Assembly: GCA_001600415.1 (NCBI GenBank)
Contig: BCJX01000005.1
Coordinates: 742,109 to 806,108 of the forward strand
Length of the DNA: 64,000 nt
DNA from: Pascua guehoae
Lineage: Eukaryota > Basidiomycota > Tremellomycetes > Trichosporonales > Trichosporonaceae
Reading direction: 5' to 3'
In this document: in pieces, positions 39,853-50,133 of the stretch
How the letters are laid out: every line of letters starts with the position of its first letter
Numbering within the stretch: the first letter of the stretch is position 1
Made by a program: the position numbers and the translations under genes
The notes under the pieces: generated by a model
What the model saw: only the letters and a program-made list of their open reading frames with translations
Told to the model about the DNA's origin: nothing
Database searches by the model: none

Positions 39853-40422
39853 ATGTCGTCCGTCTTCCGCTTCCTGGTACGTCCCCCCCTCCGTGTCCCC
39901 GCACCGACTGACAGACAGCAACGCCAGGCGCACGAGCAGCCCGTCATCTTCTGGTCCCTCGCGATCGGCTGTGTCGGTGCGTTGTGTTCTGTCCCATGTC
40001 GTCCTCGTCTCGTCAATCCACATCTCGCGTCCGCGTCTCTGGGACTCTCTCCGCGTCGGTGCTGGGCTGGGTACTTGGGGAGTGCAACAGGAGATGCTCT
40101 CGTGTCTTCTCCGGCAGCATCTCTTCGCTGCCTTCCCTCGTCTCCCTCACTTCCCTATGCCTCCTCCTCACCCCCTTCTCCTTCTCCCTCTCCCTGTTCC
40201 CCTCTCCTCCACCTTGCCCTCAACACCTCGCCCCGTCACTAACCCCAGGCCCCGTCATGGTCGTCACCGTCCCACCCATCCGCAAGTCGATGGGCTGGAA
40301 GCCAGCCGAGCGCATCCCCACCACCTACCCGCGTGAGTGCTGGTAGTTCAACCGACATACAGCACTAACCCCCAGTCCCCGACCGCGCTCGCCGGCCAGT
40401 CACGGGCTTCGAGGACCCCTAG
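39853..40422 (+). CDS. NADH:ubiquinone oxidoreductase 9.5 kDa subunit (NDUFA3/NI9M-like)
   Basis: Four exons, 39853-39876, 39919-39976, 40249-40332 and 40376-40422, give about 70 residues. AHEQPVIFWSLAIGCVGPVMVV, a single transmembrane helix, then VPPIRKSMGW, ERIPTTYPLP and a final VTGFEDP match the fungal 9.5 kDa accessory subunit, which is embedded in the membrane arm of mitochondrial complex I. Introns take up most of the locus; intron 2 is 272 nt. The second exon has two possible acceptors nine bases apart (39918 and 39927), adding or removing Gln-Arg-Gln; the longer form aligns better with the family. Its presence implies the organism has a proton-pumping complex I, unlike S. cerevisiae. 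Confidence 0.82.
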
Positions 40423-40853
40423 ACGTAGCGCTGCGAAGCCAAATGCATGACGTGAAGACGTGGACGAATGGTGCCAATCTGACTGCTGATGAGGGGCGAG
40501 GTGTGAGAATGGGACGGAGGCAGGTGTGGCGTTGTCAACATTGGCGTATGGTATATTGGGGTGTCCAGAGAGACGTGTTGGAGCGGCTGAGGGGATATCT
40601 CATCCTTGCGAGAGCTGGCACGCTTTCTAGGTGACTAAAGTTAACGAGCACGGTCCGTGTACGATGAGTATCGGCGCCCGACATTAACGTGAGGACGTCA
40701 GCCACCGTGGTGGACTCCAAGGCGCTTCCATCTTCGGACGATGCGCAGACCACCGCGCACACACTCATCCCAACTATATGGTCATCCATGCCAATGTCTA
40801 GAGCTACAACTATACCGCCTTGGTCTCTCAGCTATCACAACCTGTGGCCGACA
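40423..40853. other. Intergenic, convergent 3' ends
   Basis: These 431 bases lie between the complex I gene and MGS1 and contain no recognisable feature. Confidence 0.5.
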
Positions 40854-43127
40854 CTAAGTTCCCATCACCCATATTTTATCCGGCGACTTTCCCTTCTTCC
40901 CACTCTCCTCCCTTCCAGGCCACTTTTCCCTCCCGTTCACTAGCTCTTCCCACTCCTTGAGCCTATCCTCATCCCACGCCTTGTCGTGCATCTCCTCCTC
41001 GGCGCTGCGGAGGATCTGCTTTTCGCTCGACGGTGCATGCGACGACATTTCGTGCATGTGCGGCGGGAGGTACTCGTTCCACACTGGATGCGCATAGCCC
41101 GGATTGTACGCGTACCCGCTCCCGTATCCCAGCGTCTTCATGAGGCGCGTCGGGGCGTTGCGCACTTGCATCGGTACTGGTGGCAGTGGGGGTTTCTGGG
41201 CCAGTGCTTCTGCGCGCGCGTACGCGGTGTATGCGCGAGTAGATTTAGGCGCTTCGGCGAGGTACGCAACACAGTGCTGCCTGTCAGCTATACAGTGTCC
41301 CAATAGCTGCTTACTGCGAGGTTGATGCGGCACTCGGGCATCCCAATAACCTGGCACGCCTGGAACGTTGCCATGGCAAGCGGGAGTGCATGCGGGTCCG
41401 CCAGTCCGACGTCCTCGCTAGCGACAACCACGAGGCGGCGCGCAACGTACAGCGGGTCCTCGCCACCTGTGAGCATCCGTGCGAGCCAGTACATGGCCGC
41501 CGACCCGTCGCTCCCGCGAAGACTCTTGTGCATGGCCGAAATCATGTCATACCGCTCCTCGCCGGAGCGGTCATAGCCCTTGCGCAGGCCGCGGCGGACC
41601 GCGTCCATCAGCTGTGCGTCGCGGCGTTCCCTTGCCTCCTCTGCGGCTTCCGAGTCTTCCCCTTCAGTGAGCGTGGTCTGGTAGCCCATCTCGCACACTT
41701 TCAATGCGAGCTCCAGCCCGTTAAGGGCCTGTCGCGCATCACCATCCGCGACCTCGGCTAGAAGAGGGAGCAGAGCAGGCGGGAGGCGCGGCTTGTTCTC
41801 GACCTCGTCAAGCGCGTTCTGTAGAATTGTCTCAAGCTCCTCGGGGGTGTACGACCGCAGTGTAAAGACCCTGACGGGTGAGCTCTTCGAGATAAATGTC
41901 AAGACACCCACTGGCAGCGCGACAGCAGCGCTCCGTTGACCTTGAACGACGGGTTCTCCGTCGTCGCACCAATGAGCTGTACCCAGCCGTTCTCAACGTA
42001 GGGAAGAAAGAGGTCCTGCTGGGGCTTGTTAAAGCTGTGGTCAGCGAGATTTCCGCCAATTAGTACCAACCGATGTATCTCGTCGATGAACAGGATCGTC
42101 TTTCTGGTGGGTGAGCATGACGCTGAGCTCTGGGCACCCACCTCCCCGTGAGTTGAAGGCCGTTTTTAGCTTGCTCAAACACCTGTCGCACGTCTGCGCT
42201 CCCCGAACTCGTCGCACTGAGCTCGCGAAAGTCGGCGTTGGCTGTGCGCGCAATGAGACGTGCGAGGGTCCTGGAGAGTCAGCAACGGTGTTCCTGTTTT
42301 TGGCTAGGTTCCTCCATCTTCTTTTGAATATCTGCTGTCGCCCTCTGCCTTCCTCACTCTTCCTTCCTTCCTCCTCTCTGCCTTCCTTCCTCCTCTCCGT
42401 CTTCCTTCCTCCATCTACCTTCCTCCGTTTACCTCCTTGGCCCGTTTCGGTTACCACTCACGTCTTTCCGCTCCCCGGTGGTCCCCAGAGAATACAACTC
42501 CCCGCCCCTTCCCCAGCCTCTATGCGTGCGCGGAGCAAGCTACCAGGTCCAACCAGGTCGCCCTGCCCCACAAACGTCGCCAGCGAAGAAGGTCGTGACC
42601 GCTCAGCCAAGCTGTCGGTTAGTAGGTTCAATGTCATCGTTCTACCTACGGTTGATTGGCAGTGAGGGCGTTGACCCGTCGCCGCTTCTCCGGCCCGCCC
42701 CGCTCGTTGGCCGTGCGCTTGACCGCGGTGCCCGTCCCATTCGTCCCCGCCTGCCCCTGCGGCGCACTTCCCGCTTGAGACCCCGACGAGGAACCTGCCC
42801 CATCGCCGGCGCCGGGACGAGACCTGAACAGCTTGGCAGGCTTGGTGTCGAGCGCGACCACATCGTCCTCCTCTTGCGATGGCCGCTTCCGCCCCAACCT
42901 CGAGCTCGGCGTCGCGACTGGTGATGATGCGCCACCGGCACCGCGACACAGCAGGTCGAGGTGGAGGTTGATGTCCGCCTCGGGGACCGTGCGGTCGCAG
43001 ATCGGGCACTGGACTGGGGTGTCAGTGGTGCATTGGAGGTTGAGATCTTACCTTTTGTTGACATGGGCGTGACAAGGTGAAGTGAGTGGCGGAGTGGGTG
43101 TTTGTTCAGAGCATGAAACGCGCTCAT
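40854..43127 (-). CDS. MGS1: MGS1/WRNIP1 AAA+ ATPase with UBZ zinc finger
   Basis: Eight exons, 43127-43052, 43013-42650, 42611-42462, 42270-42142, 42103-42071, 42034-41912, 41870-41315 and 41276-40854, give 617 residues. A ubiquitin-binding zinc finger comes first (C28-P-I-C31 ... H43 ... C48), then a disordered Ser/Gly linker, [11 protein letters not shown], Walker A GPPGSGKT (190-197), Walker [10 protein letters not shown], sensor ATTENPSF, and the C-terminal MGS1 domain with [29 protein letters not shown] and [13 protein letters not shown]. Mgs1/WRNIP1 acts at stalled replication forks, binds ubiquitylated PCNA and modulates Pol delta. Two starts are possible: 43127, or 43064, which begins MSTK directly before the finger. 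The longer form adds 21 basic, acid-free residues. Confidence 0.93.
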
Positions 43128-44056
43128 CGGTGTGGACGCGTCTGGGGAGATGACGGTGGCGGCCGAAATTGATTACGTAATATTAGATGCCACAAGCTTC
43201 TAGGTGCTCGAGGCCGGCGCCTGAGGCGCATTGTCTGCCAACGTTGTCAGTACTGAGTGTTTCGATGAGAGAACATGCTCAAGACTGGGGTGGGCTGTAG
43301 ATAGTAGCCGATGATCCCCAAGTGTCAGTTGTTTAGGAGGCACTCATGCACCCAAGGCGTACGCGCTCGCTAGCCTTCATTCCCGTGGGCGATGGCCGAC
43401 CGCTGTCATTGAGCGCCAAACAACATCTGAGAAACGACAAGTCTATGCAATCCACACCCCTCGCTTACTTCGATGATCAGCATTGGTAACAAGGCCCAAC
43501 CACGCTTTCTGCAACAGTCAGCCTCGGGTTCATGACACAGGAGTGAGCTGAGCTGGTAAGATCTCGGTCTGCGTATGAGGGTGGAAAGTGAGATGATTCA
43601 GCGTCCAGGTAGCAATGAGGATGGCACATGGCAGCAATAGTAGATCCACGAATGTGTCAAGGGCCAAGAAAGCGACCGAAGCGAGTGTATCAGCGTGCGC
43701 AGCATGCACCATGCAGCTGTTCTTCTGCTCGCGTTGTTCTATCACCGTCGGTCACATCTTTGGATTCTTTGCAAGCATGCTAGGAGATCTGGTGCCTGAC
43801 CAATCGCCGAAGCGGCGTCCTGGTGAGGAAGACGCCGAGATCCCCGCAACGCCGCGCAACGCTAAGATACTGCAAACCTCCCCAGATAAAGTCACGTGAT
43901 CCCACCACCTCGGCCTCAACGTCATCAACTCGACCGAACCCCTCCAAATGACATAAAAGTCGTCCAGCTTGGAAACCATGCCATCCCCATCGTTCACAGC
44001 AACTCCCAAGCGACATCCTCTCCTACGCTCTTCACAACACCATATCCTCTCGCACC
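43128..44056. other. Divergent intergenic region, MGS1 and NmrA-like gene
   Basis: These 929 bases hold both promoters. A TCACGTGA palindrome and a CATAAAAG TATA-like word (about 43953) lie within 165 bases of the NmrA start. Confidence 0.5.
43892..43899. promoter_or_regulatory. TCACGTGA palindrome (bHLH-type site)
   Basis: A perfect 8-bp palindrome containing CACGTG lies about 160 bases upstream of the NmrA-like start. Such sites bind Cbf1-, Pho4- or USF-type factors in fungi. Functional use is inferred from position only. Confidence 0.35.
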
Positions 44057-45178
44057 ATGTCCAAGCTCCTCGTTGTCCTCGGCGCCACTGGAAACCAGGG
44101 CGGCTCTGTGATCAACTCGATCCTCGGCGACGCGACCGCCAAGAGCATGTTCAAGATCCGCGCCATTACGCGCGACACGTCCAAGCCAAAGGCCAAGGCT
44201 CTTGCCGACCGCGGCGCTGAGGTCGTCGCGGCCGACCTCGCTGACAAGGAGTCGCTTGCCAGGGCGTTTGAGGGCGCGTACGCCGTCTTTGCCGTCACCG
44301 ACTACTGGGCCAAGATGTCCAAGGCCGTCGAGGTCGAGCAGGGCAAGAATGTCGCCGATGCTGCCAAGGTAAGTGACCGTACAAAGATTGATATTAGCCT
44401 TGTGAACATATGCTGACCCGCAGGCGGCCGGCGTGCAGCACTTTGTCTGGTCGACGCTCCTCAACACGACCAAGTGTGAGTGACCTTCATGTTCTCCCTT
44501 GGACCACACCTTCCAGTAGCTGACATGACCGCCAGCGACCAAGGGCAAGCTCTCGCACATTGACCACTTTGACTCCAAGGCCGAGGTGGAGGAGTATGTC
44601 CGCCAGATCGGTCTCCCTGCGAGCTTCTACCTGCCGGGCTTTTACATGTCCAACCTCCCCGGCCAGGCGATCCGCAAGGACGACTCGACGGGCAAGTACG
44701 TCTTCAGCCTGCCCTGCGAGAGCGACGCCAGCATCCCCCTCGTGGACATTTACGCCGACACGGGCAAGTTTGTAAAGGCCATTCTCCTCAACCGCGACGA
44801 GACACTCGGCAAGCACGTCCTCGGATCCTTGGGCTACCTGTCGCCCCAGGAGGTGGTTGAGGGCTTCAAGCAGGCGTTCCCCGAGGCCGGCGAGGGTATG
44901 ACGTTCCAGACCACCCCGGATGTCGTGTACACGAGCATTCTCGAGTCGTCGGGTATCCCCACGCACGGCGCTGTCGAGCTCCTCGAGAACATGAAACTGT
45001 TGAACAAGGAGTTTGGGTACTATGGCGGCGCCGACCTCAAGTGGTCCCAATCTGTGAGTGGTTTACATGCTGTGGGTGGGTTGATGCTGACAGTCAGCTT
45101 GTCAAGGAGCCGCTCACCACGTGGGCCGAATTTTGTCAAGACTGCGCCGGCGTTCAAGGGGCTCAAGTAGTACTGTAG
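44057..45178 (+). CDS. NmrA-like NAD(P)-binding protein with a probable C-terminal frameshift
   Basis: Exons 44057-44368, 44424-44475, 44536-45053 and 45098-45178 give about 320 residues. The N-terminal VVLGATGNQGGSVI is the NmrA/HSCARG form of the Rossmann dinucleotide loop, followed by RAITRD, FAVTDYW and a central HFDSKAEVEEYVR, PASFYLPGFYMSN. NmrA-like proteins sense NADP/NAD redox state and regulate transcription or act as atypical reductases; the substrate here is unknown. The last exon is suspect. In the spliced frame it ends at 45178 with an unconserved sequence after TTWAEF, whereas the +1 frame from the TTTT run at 45131-45134 reads VKTAPAFKGLK and stops at 45170, the ending expected for the family. 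One extra T there would explain this. Confidence 0.85.
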
Positions 45179-46036
45179 CAATCAAGTTGGACATGTATAT
45201 TCCGCAGCTAGCAGCTAGCCCTGGTATCCCGGCTGTCCCTTCTGGTTTAACAAATCGACTTATCCGAGGTCATATTGCATCTTGGTCGGGTGTGTACTGT
45301 CCGCTACGAATTGTTTTTTTGTTGGATGGACACGAGGCTCGCACGCACGCGCCGCCGCACGTACGCTCGAGCCACTGCACGCTCCATATACACTCGTGCG
45401 TGCGCTTTCGTTCTATGCATCGCTCTATCACTCATTACCACAGTTTTAGGAGGCTCCGACAGCGATCAGTGTTGAGAAACACCACACAGAGTTCGAACGC
45501 GGGCTGGTGCCGACATCTCCTAAGGAGCATATTGCAGTGGGCGTCAGGCATGAGCTCTGGTGACACTGGTACCATTCTAGCCCATTGGTGTTGAGGACAT
45601 TGAGGTTGGCCGCTCGAAGCCACTGTTTAAGGATGCTCATGAATCGAATCCAAGAGGTTGCCTCCTCGACGGTAGGTTAGATCCCTTCGAGGTATAGGAA
45701 CATCATGACTTCATGGTGTTATCACAGGCGCACTGCAGTTCAGGTGAGGTAGTATCTCAACCACGTTCGTGCTCGACAGGGTGGAACTCAATTAGTTGGG
45801 TAGACAACCTTTATGATCAGATCTCACCTAATAAAATTATAGCCATTACCGGCCCCGACCTACGAAAGCATTGTCAACAGTTGAGAAAACCCGAGAGAGA
45901 TGAAAGAAAGACGTGCATACCCCGACCGCATGAGAAACCTGTCCCCAGTACAACTCTCTTGTATTGAAAATTCCAAAGCCACTGAAGAAAAGAAAGAAGA
46001 CCGTTAAATTGTCGACCACCATTGCCCCATGCGAGA
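45179..46036. other. Intergenic, convergent 3' ends
   Basis: About 860 bases between the NmrA-like and sulfonate-dioxygenase genes are moderately AT-rich toward 45800-46000. No gene is visible. Confidence 0.5.
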
Positions 46037-47535
46037 CTAGATGAAGGGCACCTCAGCCTGTGGGGTAATACGCGCCCCATGGCGGCGGGCACCGGGCACC
46101 TTGTCAAAGTCGATGAGGGCCGAGTGAGCCGTGATGCGGTCTGGTGTGAGTCAAGGCTAGGCCTCTCTATATTCCCAAACGACTCACTGTCCCAGAGGAC
46201 GACCGTGCGTGGCTTCCAGCGCACGCGGACCTGGAAGTCTGAACCGCGCTCAATCGTCTCATACAAAAAGTTGAGGATCGCACTGCTCTCCTCGTCCTTG
46301 AGGCCCTGGATGCGGCGCGAAAAGACGCGGCTGACAAACAGCGCCTTGTCGCCCGTCACGGGGTGGCGGCGCACGAGCGGGTGCCACGTCTCGACGGGCT
46401 CGCGGCGCACGACCCCCCCGCGCGAGCGCGAATAGTCGGCCTGCGCGACGCCCGAGTGCAGTACCTTGAGCGTCTCGAGGTAGGCCTTGAACGACGGCGA
46501 GAGGCGGTCGTACGCCGCGCGCTGGTTGACGAATGCCGTGTCGCCGCCAGTTGCGGGCGAGTCGTACAGGAACAGCGCGGTGAGTCCCGGAGGCTGCTTC
46601 TCGTACGTCACCTGGGAGAGTCAGTCGTGCGTAACTCGTTCACTTGGCGGTACACTCACATCGCTGTGCCAGGCGGCAGTAGAGACACGGCCGCTGACGT
46701 CGTACTCGTTCTTGCTCTTGTCAAACGAGCGGCTGAACGTTAGTCCATTTCCTACTGGTTGCCCGTTTCCAAGCTCCATGCAAAGTGGAACCGCACCCGT
46801 CGCGCACGCCGCGCGGGACCAACACTCACTAGACGAGGTGCAGCTCGGGGAATCCCTTGGGCTGGCCCGACGTTGGGTGGATGTGGTTGCGACCAAAGAA
46901 TGAACCCCAGTTGCGGATCTGCCACTCGGGGTCCTGGTCGATAAAGTCCTGGTCGCGGAAGGCCTGTCGTGTGGTCAGCCTGGCCCCTGGTGGGATGACA
47001 GTGGGTGTCCCATTCGTTGCTTATTCTTCGCGTGGTTCTTACTCTCCCCCGTAGGATTCTCTCCCTCTCTCTTCGTGCCTCACTTCCACCCCACAGGGTC
47101 TCCCCAACAAAGCTCCTGCGTACTCACAACCACACCACGCTGGGCGACGTAGAGAGCTAGCTGCTCCCTGCCCTTGTCGTCGAGCTTGTCAAGCTGAATC
47201 CCCTCGACCTCCGAGCCAAAGTCGGGCGAGAGGTCGTCAATGGTGGCACCCGCGAGGAACGCGCGCGCGTCCGGGTCGTTGACGGCCTTGAGGCCCGGGT
47301 CGACGTGCACAAACTCCTCGAGGGGCGCGTACGTCGTCTCCTTGTCGTACGTCGGCAGGAGGTGGGCGTACGGGTACGCCTCGTCGGGCTGGCCAGTCTG
47401 GTTGAACCACACGGGCTTCTTGGGGTTGGCGGCCGCGCCGTTGGGGCCGTTTGTGGCCGAGGTCTGGTTGGCCTGGCCGGCGAGCTTGAGCGCCAACACG
47501 TTCTGCGCGAGGGTCTCGGTTGTCGTGACTGTCAT
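46037..47535 (-). CDS. JLP1: Fe(II)/2-oxoglutarate sulfonate (taurine) dioxygenase, Jlp1/TauD type
   Basis: Five exons, 47535-47128, 46963-46830, 46732-46660, 46611-46188 and 46140-46037, give 380 residues. Key elements are DFGSEVEGIQL, the RGVVVFRDQDF strand, WGSFFGRNHIHPTSG, the iron ligands H-S-D in TAAWHSDV, LYDSPATGGDTAFVNQ, and the C-terminal ligand and 2-oxoglutarate Arg region in NRITAHSALIDF and RRHGARITP. The family oxidises sulfonates or related compounds, releasing sulfite for sulfur assimilation. S. cerevisiae Jlp1 is the close model, but fungal TauD paralogues vary in substrate. A TATA-like element lies about 95 bases upstream. The two most conserved C-terminal motifs are reached only through the 47-nt last intron (46141-46187). 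Confidence 0.9.
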
Positions 47536-48259
47536 TGTTGTAGAATGGGGAGAGAAGTAGGCTAAGAGGTGAGGGAGTAGAGGCCGGCGAGGCTGGTGAG
47601 TGTTTCTGCTCTCTCCGCCTACGTCGTCTTATATGCCTCTTGACAACTCTGGACATTTCTCGACACCGGCCTTTGCCGATGCCATCGACGCCGCGAGCAT
47701 CAGCGGGCACACGACAGTCGGTCATTTCCGTCGTCGATAGACTGTCTTGATCATCGCGATGGGGGCTGCAGTCGCAGACGAACGGTGGTGTCATGCCAGC
47801 ACCATCAGTGAATGACAGATGCTGCCACCGCCACTCGACGAAAAGGTGCCGGCTTCGCCATCGTCTCGGCTCGTGGCGTGATTGCGCCATCGTCAACGCC
47901 CATCAGTCCCACAATGATTTCTGTTGCCATAGTGGTCATTGGCACACCGCGCGTACGGCGTGCCACTATGCAGCCATATGAGGTGCGACTCTAGCCATGA
48001 TACGCCATACAGCGTAGGAACTACCCCGCTATCACGCTCTGCCTTGTTCAAACAATCTCATCAGATCATCAGCAAGCAGCGAAACCGAGTGGCCAATGGC
48101 GTCAGCCGGACATGGCCGATGCATGTTGTTTCACCTGGTGCGGTAGTACAGTATATTTCGCCAAACTCCCGACGCCGCCCATGCCACCTCCTCATCCAAC
48201 CATTCGACGACTCATCCTTTGCACCTCAACAACAACTGCTCAAAGCACAGCAAAAAGCA
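47536..48259. other. Intergenic upstream of the dioxygenase, to tRNA-Gln
   Basis: These 724 bases contain the dioxygenase promoter. No further gene is visible. Confidence 0.5.
47629..47636 (-). promoter_or_regulatory. TATA-like element of the sulfonate dioxygenase gene
   Basis: A CATATAAG word on the minus strand lies about 95 bases before the start codon at 47535. It is a sequence match only. Confidence 0.4.
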
Positions 48260-48340
48260 GGTCCGACTGGGAATCGAACCCAGATTACAAGAACGACAGT
48301 GCGTCAGAATCTTGTGTACTAACCGTTATACGATCAAACC
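48260..48340 (-). tRNA. tRNA-Gln(CTG) with short intron
   Basis: On the minus strand the acceptor GGTTTGA pairs with TCGGACC. The D-arm is GTATAACGGTTAGTAC, and the anticodon stem CAAGA pairs with TCTTG around TTCTGA. About 10 intron bases follow, and the T-arm is CTGGG-TTCGATT-CCCAG. The fold is complete and the total length is 81. Confidence 0.87.
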
Positions 48341-49122
48341 TCTTGATGTTAACAAATTCCCTTGTCGGTGCTTTCGGGTCCAGGTTAAGGAGGTGCGCCT
48401 GAAGCTCTTTGGTTCTCATGACAGAGGAGACTAACGTGTCGAGAACGAAGGGGTATACGCCGTATTGGGCGTGGATACATTAAGAATGTGGGTAGAGCTT
48501 GAGGAAGGAGGGTGTAATGAGACTGGAACGAGGATTTGTGGCGTGAGATTGTGGCAGTTGGTGTAGACGCAGACGGTGGCGGTGACATGCAGCAGCTGCA
48601 CTCTGATGACGCCTTGCGAGGCACCATTCGACACCCAAGAGTGCCATTATAGCAAAGTTTAGGCGGCCTCCCAACGTGCTCACAGGCAGAGGGCGGGACG
48701 CGACGGTTGTCTTGGCGATGGACACGTTGGCCAGTAACATTAATGTGCCTTGGCAAAAGGTGGGCAACGAGAACGTGAGTGAATTGAGTTACGTCTGCCT
48801 GGGCCGCGTCAGTCGGCCTGGCGACGAGGAAGAAGTATTCATTCTCCCTTGTGATAATTCCAAGTGGTGTGGGTCTGTGTACAATCCATGCATACTCCGT
48901 CGCAATATCCCTATGTGTGATATGTAACAACCTCCTGACTCTACTTCTGACATGAACACTACTACTGGAGCCGTCTGCTCCCTTTTGACAGTGGGGGTTC
49001 CCCATTGGGCTTGAAATCGCGCGCGTGACCCGCAGCTGCCGCCCTCGTCGTTATCTCGTGCACGGTTACAATCGCAATTGTGATCGCGACTGTCACCGCC
49101 ATGGTGGTGGTGGTCGTGAGGC
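48341..49122. other. Intergenic, tRNA-Gln to ATO transporter 3' end
   Basis: These 782 bases contain no gene that I can support. Confidence 0.5.
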
Positions 49123-50133
49123 TTAGTCGTCCTTGGGCGAGAGGTCGATCGGCGAGACACGGATCCAGGCAAAGGTGGTGTCTGGGGTCCAGAAACCAGT
49201 CATGGAAGCCCAGAATGCGTGTGCCGAGGCGACGAGGCAGACGCCACCGGAAGCCAGCTTCATGCTGTTTGACGGGGCCATCTCGGCGATGCCGAGGGTG
49301 AGGAAAGACATCATGGCCCAGAAGAGGGTGGTGAAGACGGCGACCGAGGAGCGGAACGAGGCCATGAGGAAGAAGAAGGTGACGACCGTCCAGCAGATGA
49401 AGAAGATGCCCACGGCCTGGTTGAATTGGGGGTCGAGCGCGCCAGTCTCGGGGTCCTTGTAGGCGTCCATGACACCCATCTGGGGCAGGAAGATGGCGCC
49501 ATATCCCCAGTCAAAGCCGCCGTAAGCGACAAACAGGGTTGCAGAGTACGTGTTGCCGATGAACATCTCGAACCAGCCGACGAGGGTCTGGGTGATACCC
49601 ATAAACAGCATGAGGGACGGGATGACGACCGTGGGGTTGGTGATGCCGCGGGCTACAGTCAGCGGGGGGAACATCCCAAGGTCACGAGAGAGGGGGAGGG
49701 GACGTGCAGACAAGCAAGCCAGTTTGGGGGAGCTAGCTCGCTACTCGGCATTGCAACATGCCGAGTCTAGTGTAGTGTGGACACCACCATCAAAGCAAAG
49801 CGGCGGTTGGAGCCGAGCAAGCGAGCCAGGTGAAACATCCGATAGGGTAGATATGGGATCAGGTGATCTAGGCGTGGGACACTCACCACCAACGGTGAAC
49901 AGGCCGACCATGAGGAAACCGAAAGCGAAAGCAAGGAGACCGACGGGGATCGGGTTACCATACTTGCGGTGCTGGACGGGGATGGCGGGCTGCGAAAAGT
50001 CGACTGGGTGACCGCCAGGAGTGACCATGCGCTCAATGTGACCAGGACGGCCGTAACCCTTTTCGACGTCGACCTCACCGGCACCGAGGTACACGGGGGT
50101 CTCGACGTTGGTGTTGGACGAGTTGGCAACCAT
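49123..50133 (-). CDS. Acetate/ammonium transporter, GPR1/FUN34/YaaH (ATO) family, second copy
   Basis: Two exons, 50133-49887 and 49652-49123, give 258 residues. After an N-terminal tail containing RMVTPGGHPVDFSQPAIPV comes the family signature NPIPVGLLAF and six hydrophobic helices: GFLMVGLFTVG, VIPSLMLFMGITQTLVGW, SATLFVAYGGFDWGYGA, VGIFFICWTVVTFFFLM, VAVFTTLFWAMMSFLTLGIA and GGVCLVASAHAFWASM. It ends in a short polar tail, SPIDLSPKDD. Function is as for the ATO carrier at 28289-29902, with which it shares the N-terminal TPGGHP motif. It has a single 234-nt intron against five in its relative, so the two copies diverged long ago or one gained or lost introns. Conserved residues are complete and no defect is visible. 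Confidence 0.92.

Noticed and set aside
45470..45510. GTTCGAAC word considered as a tRNA T-loop
   Set aside because: The flanking bases do not form a T-stem and no acceptor stem is found.
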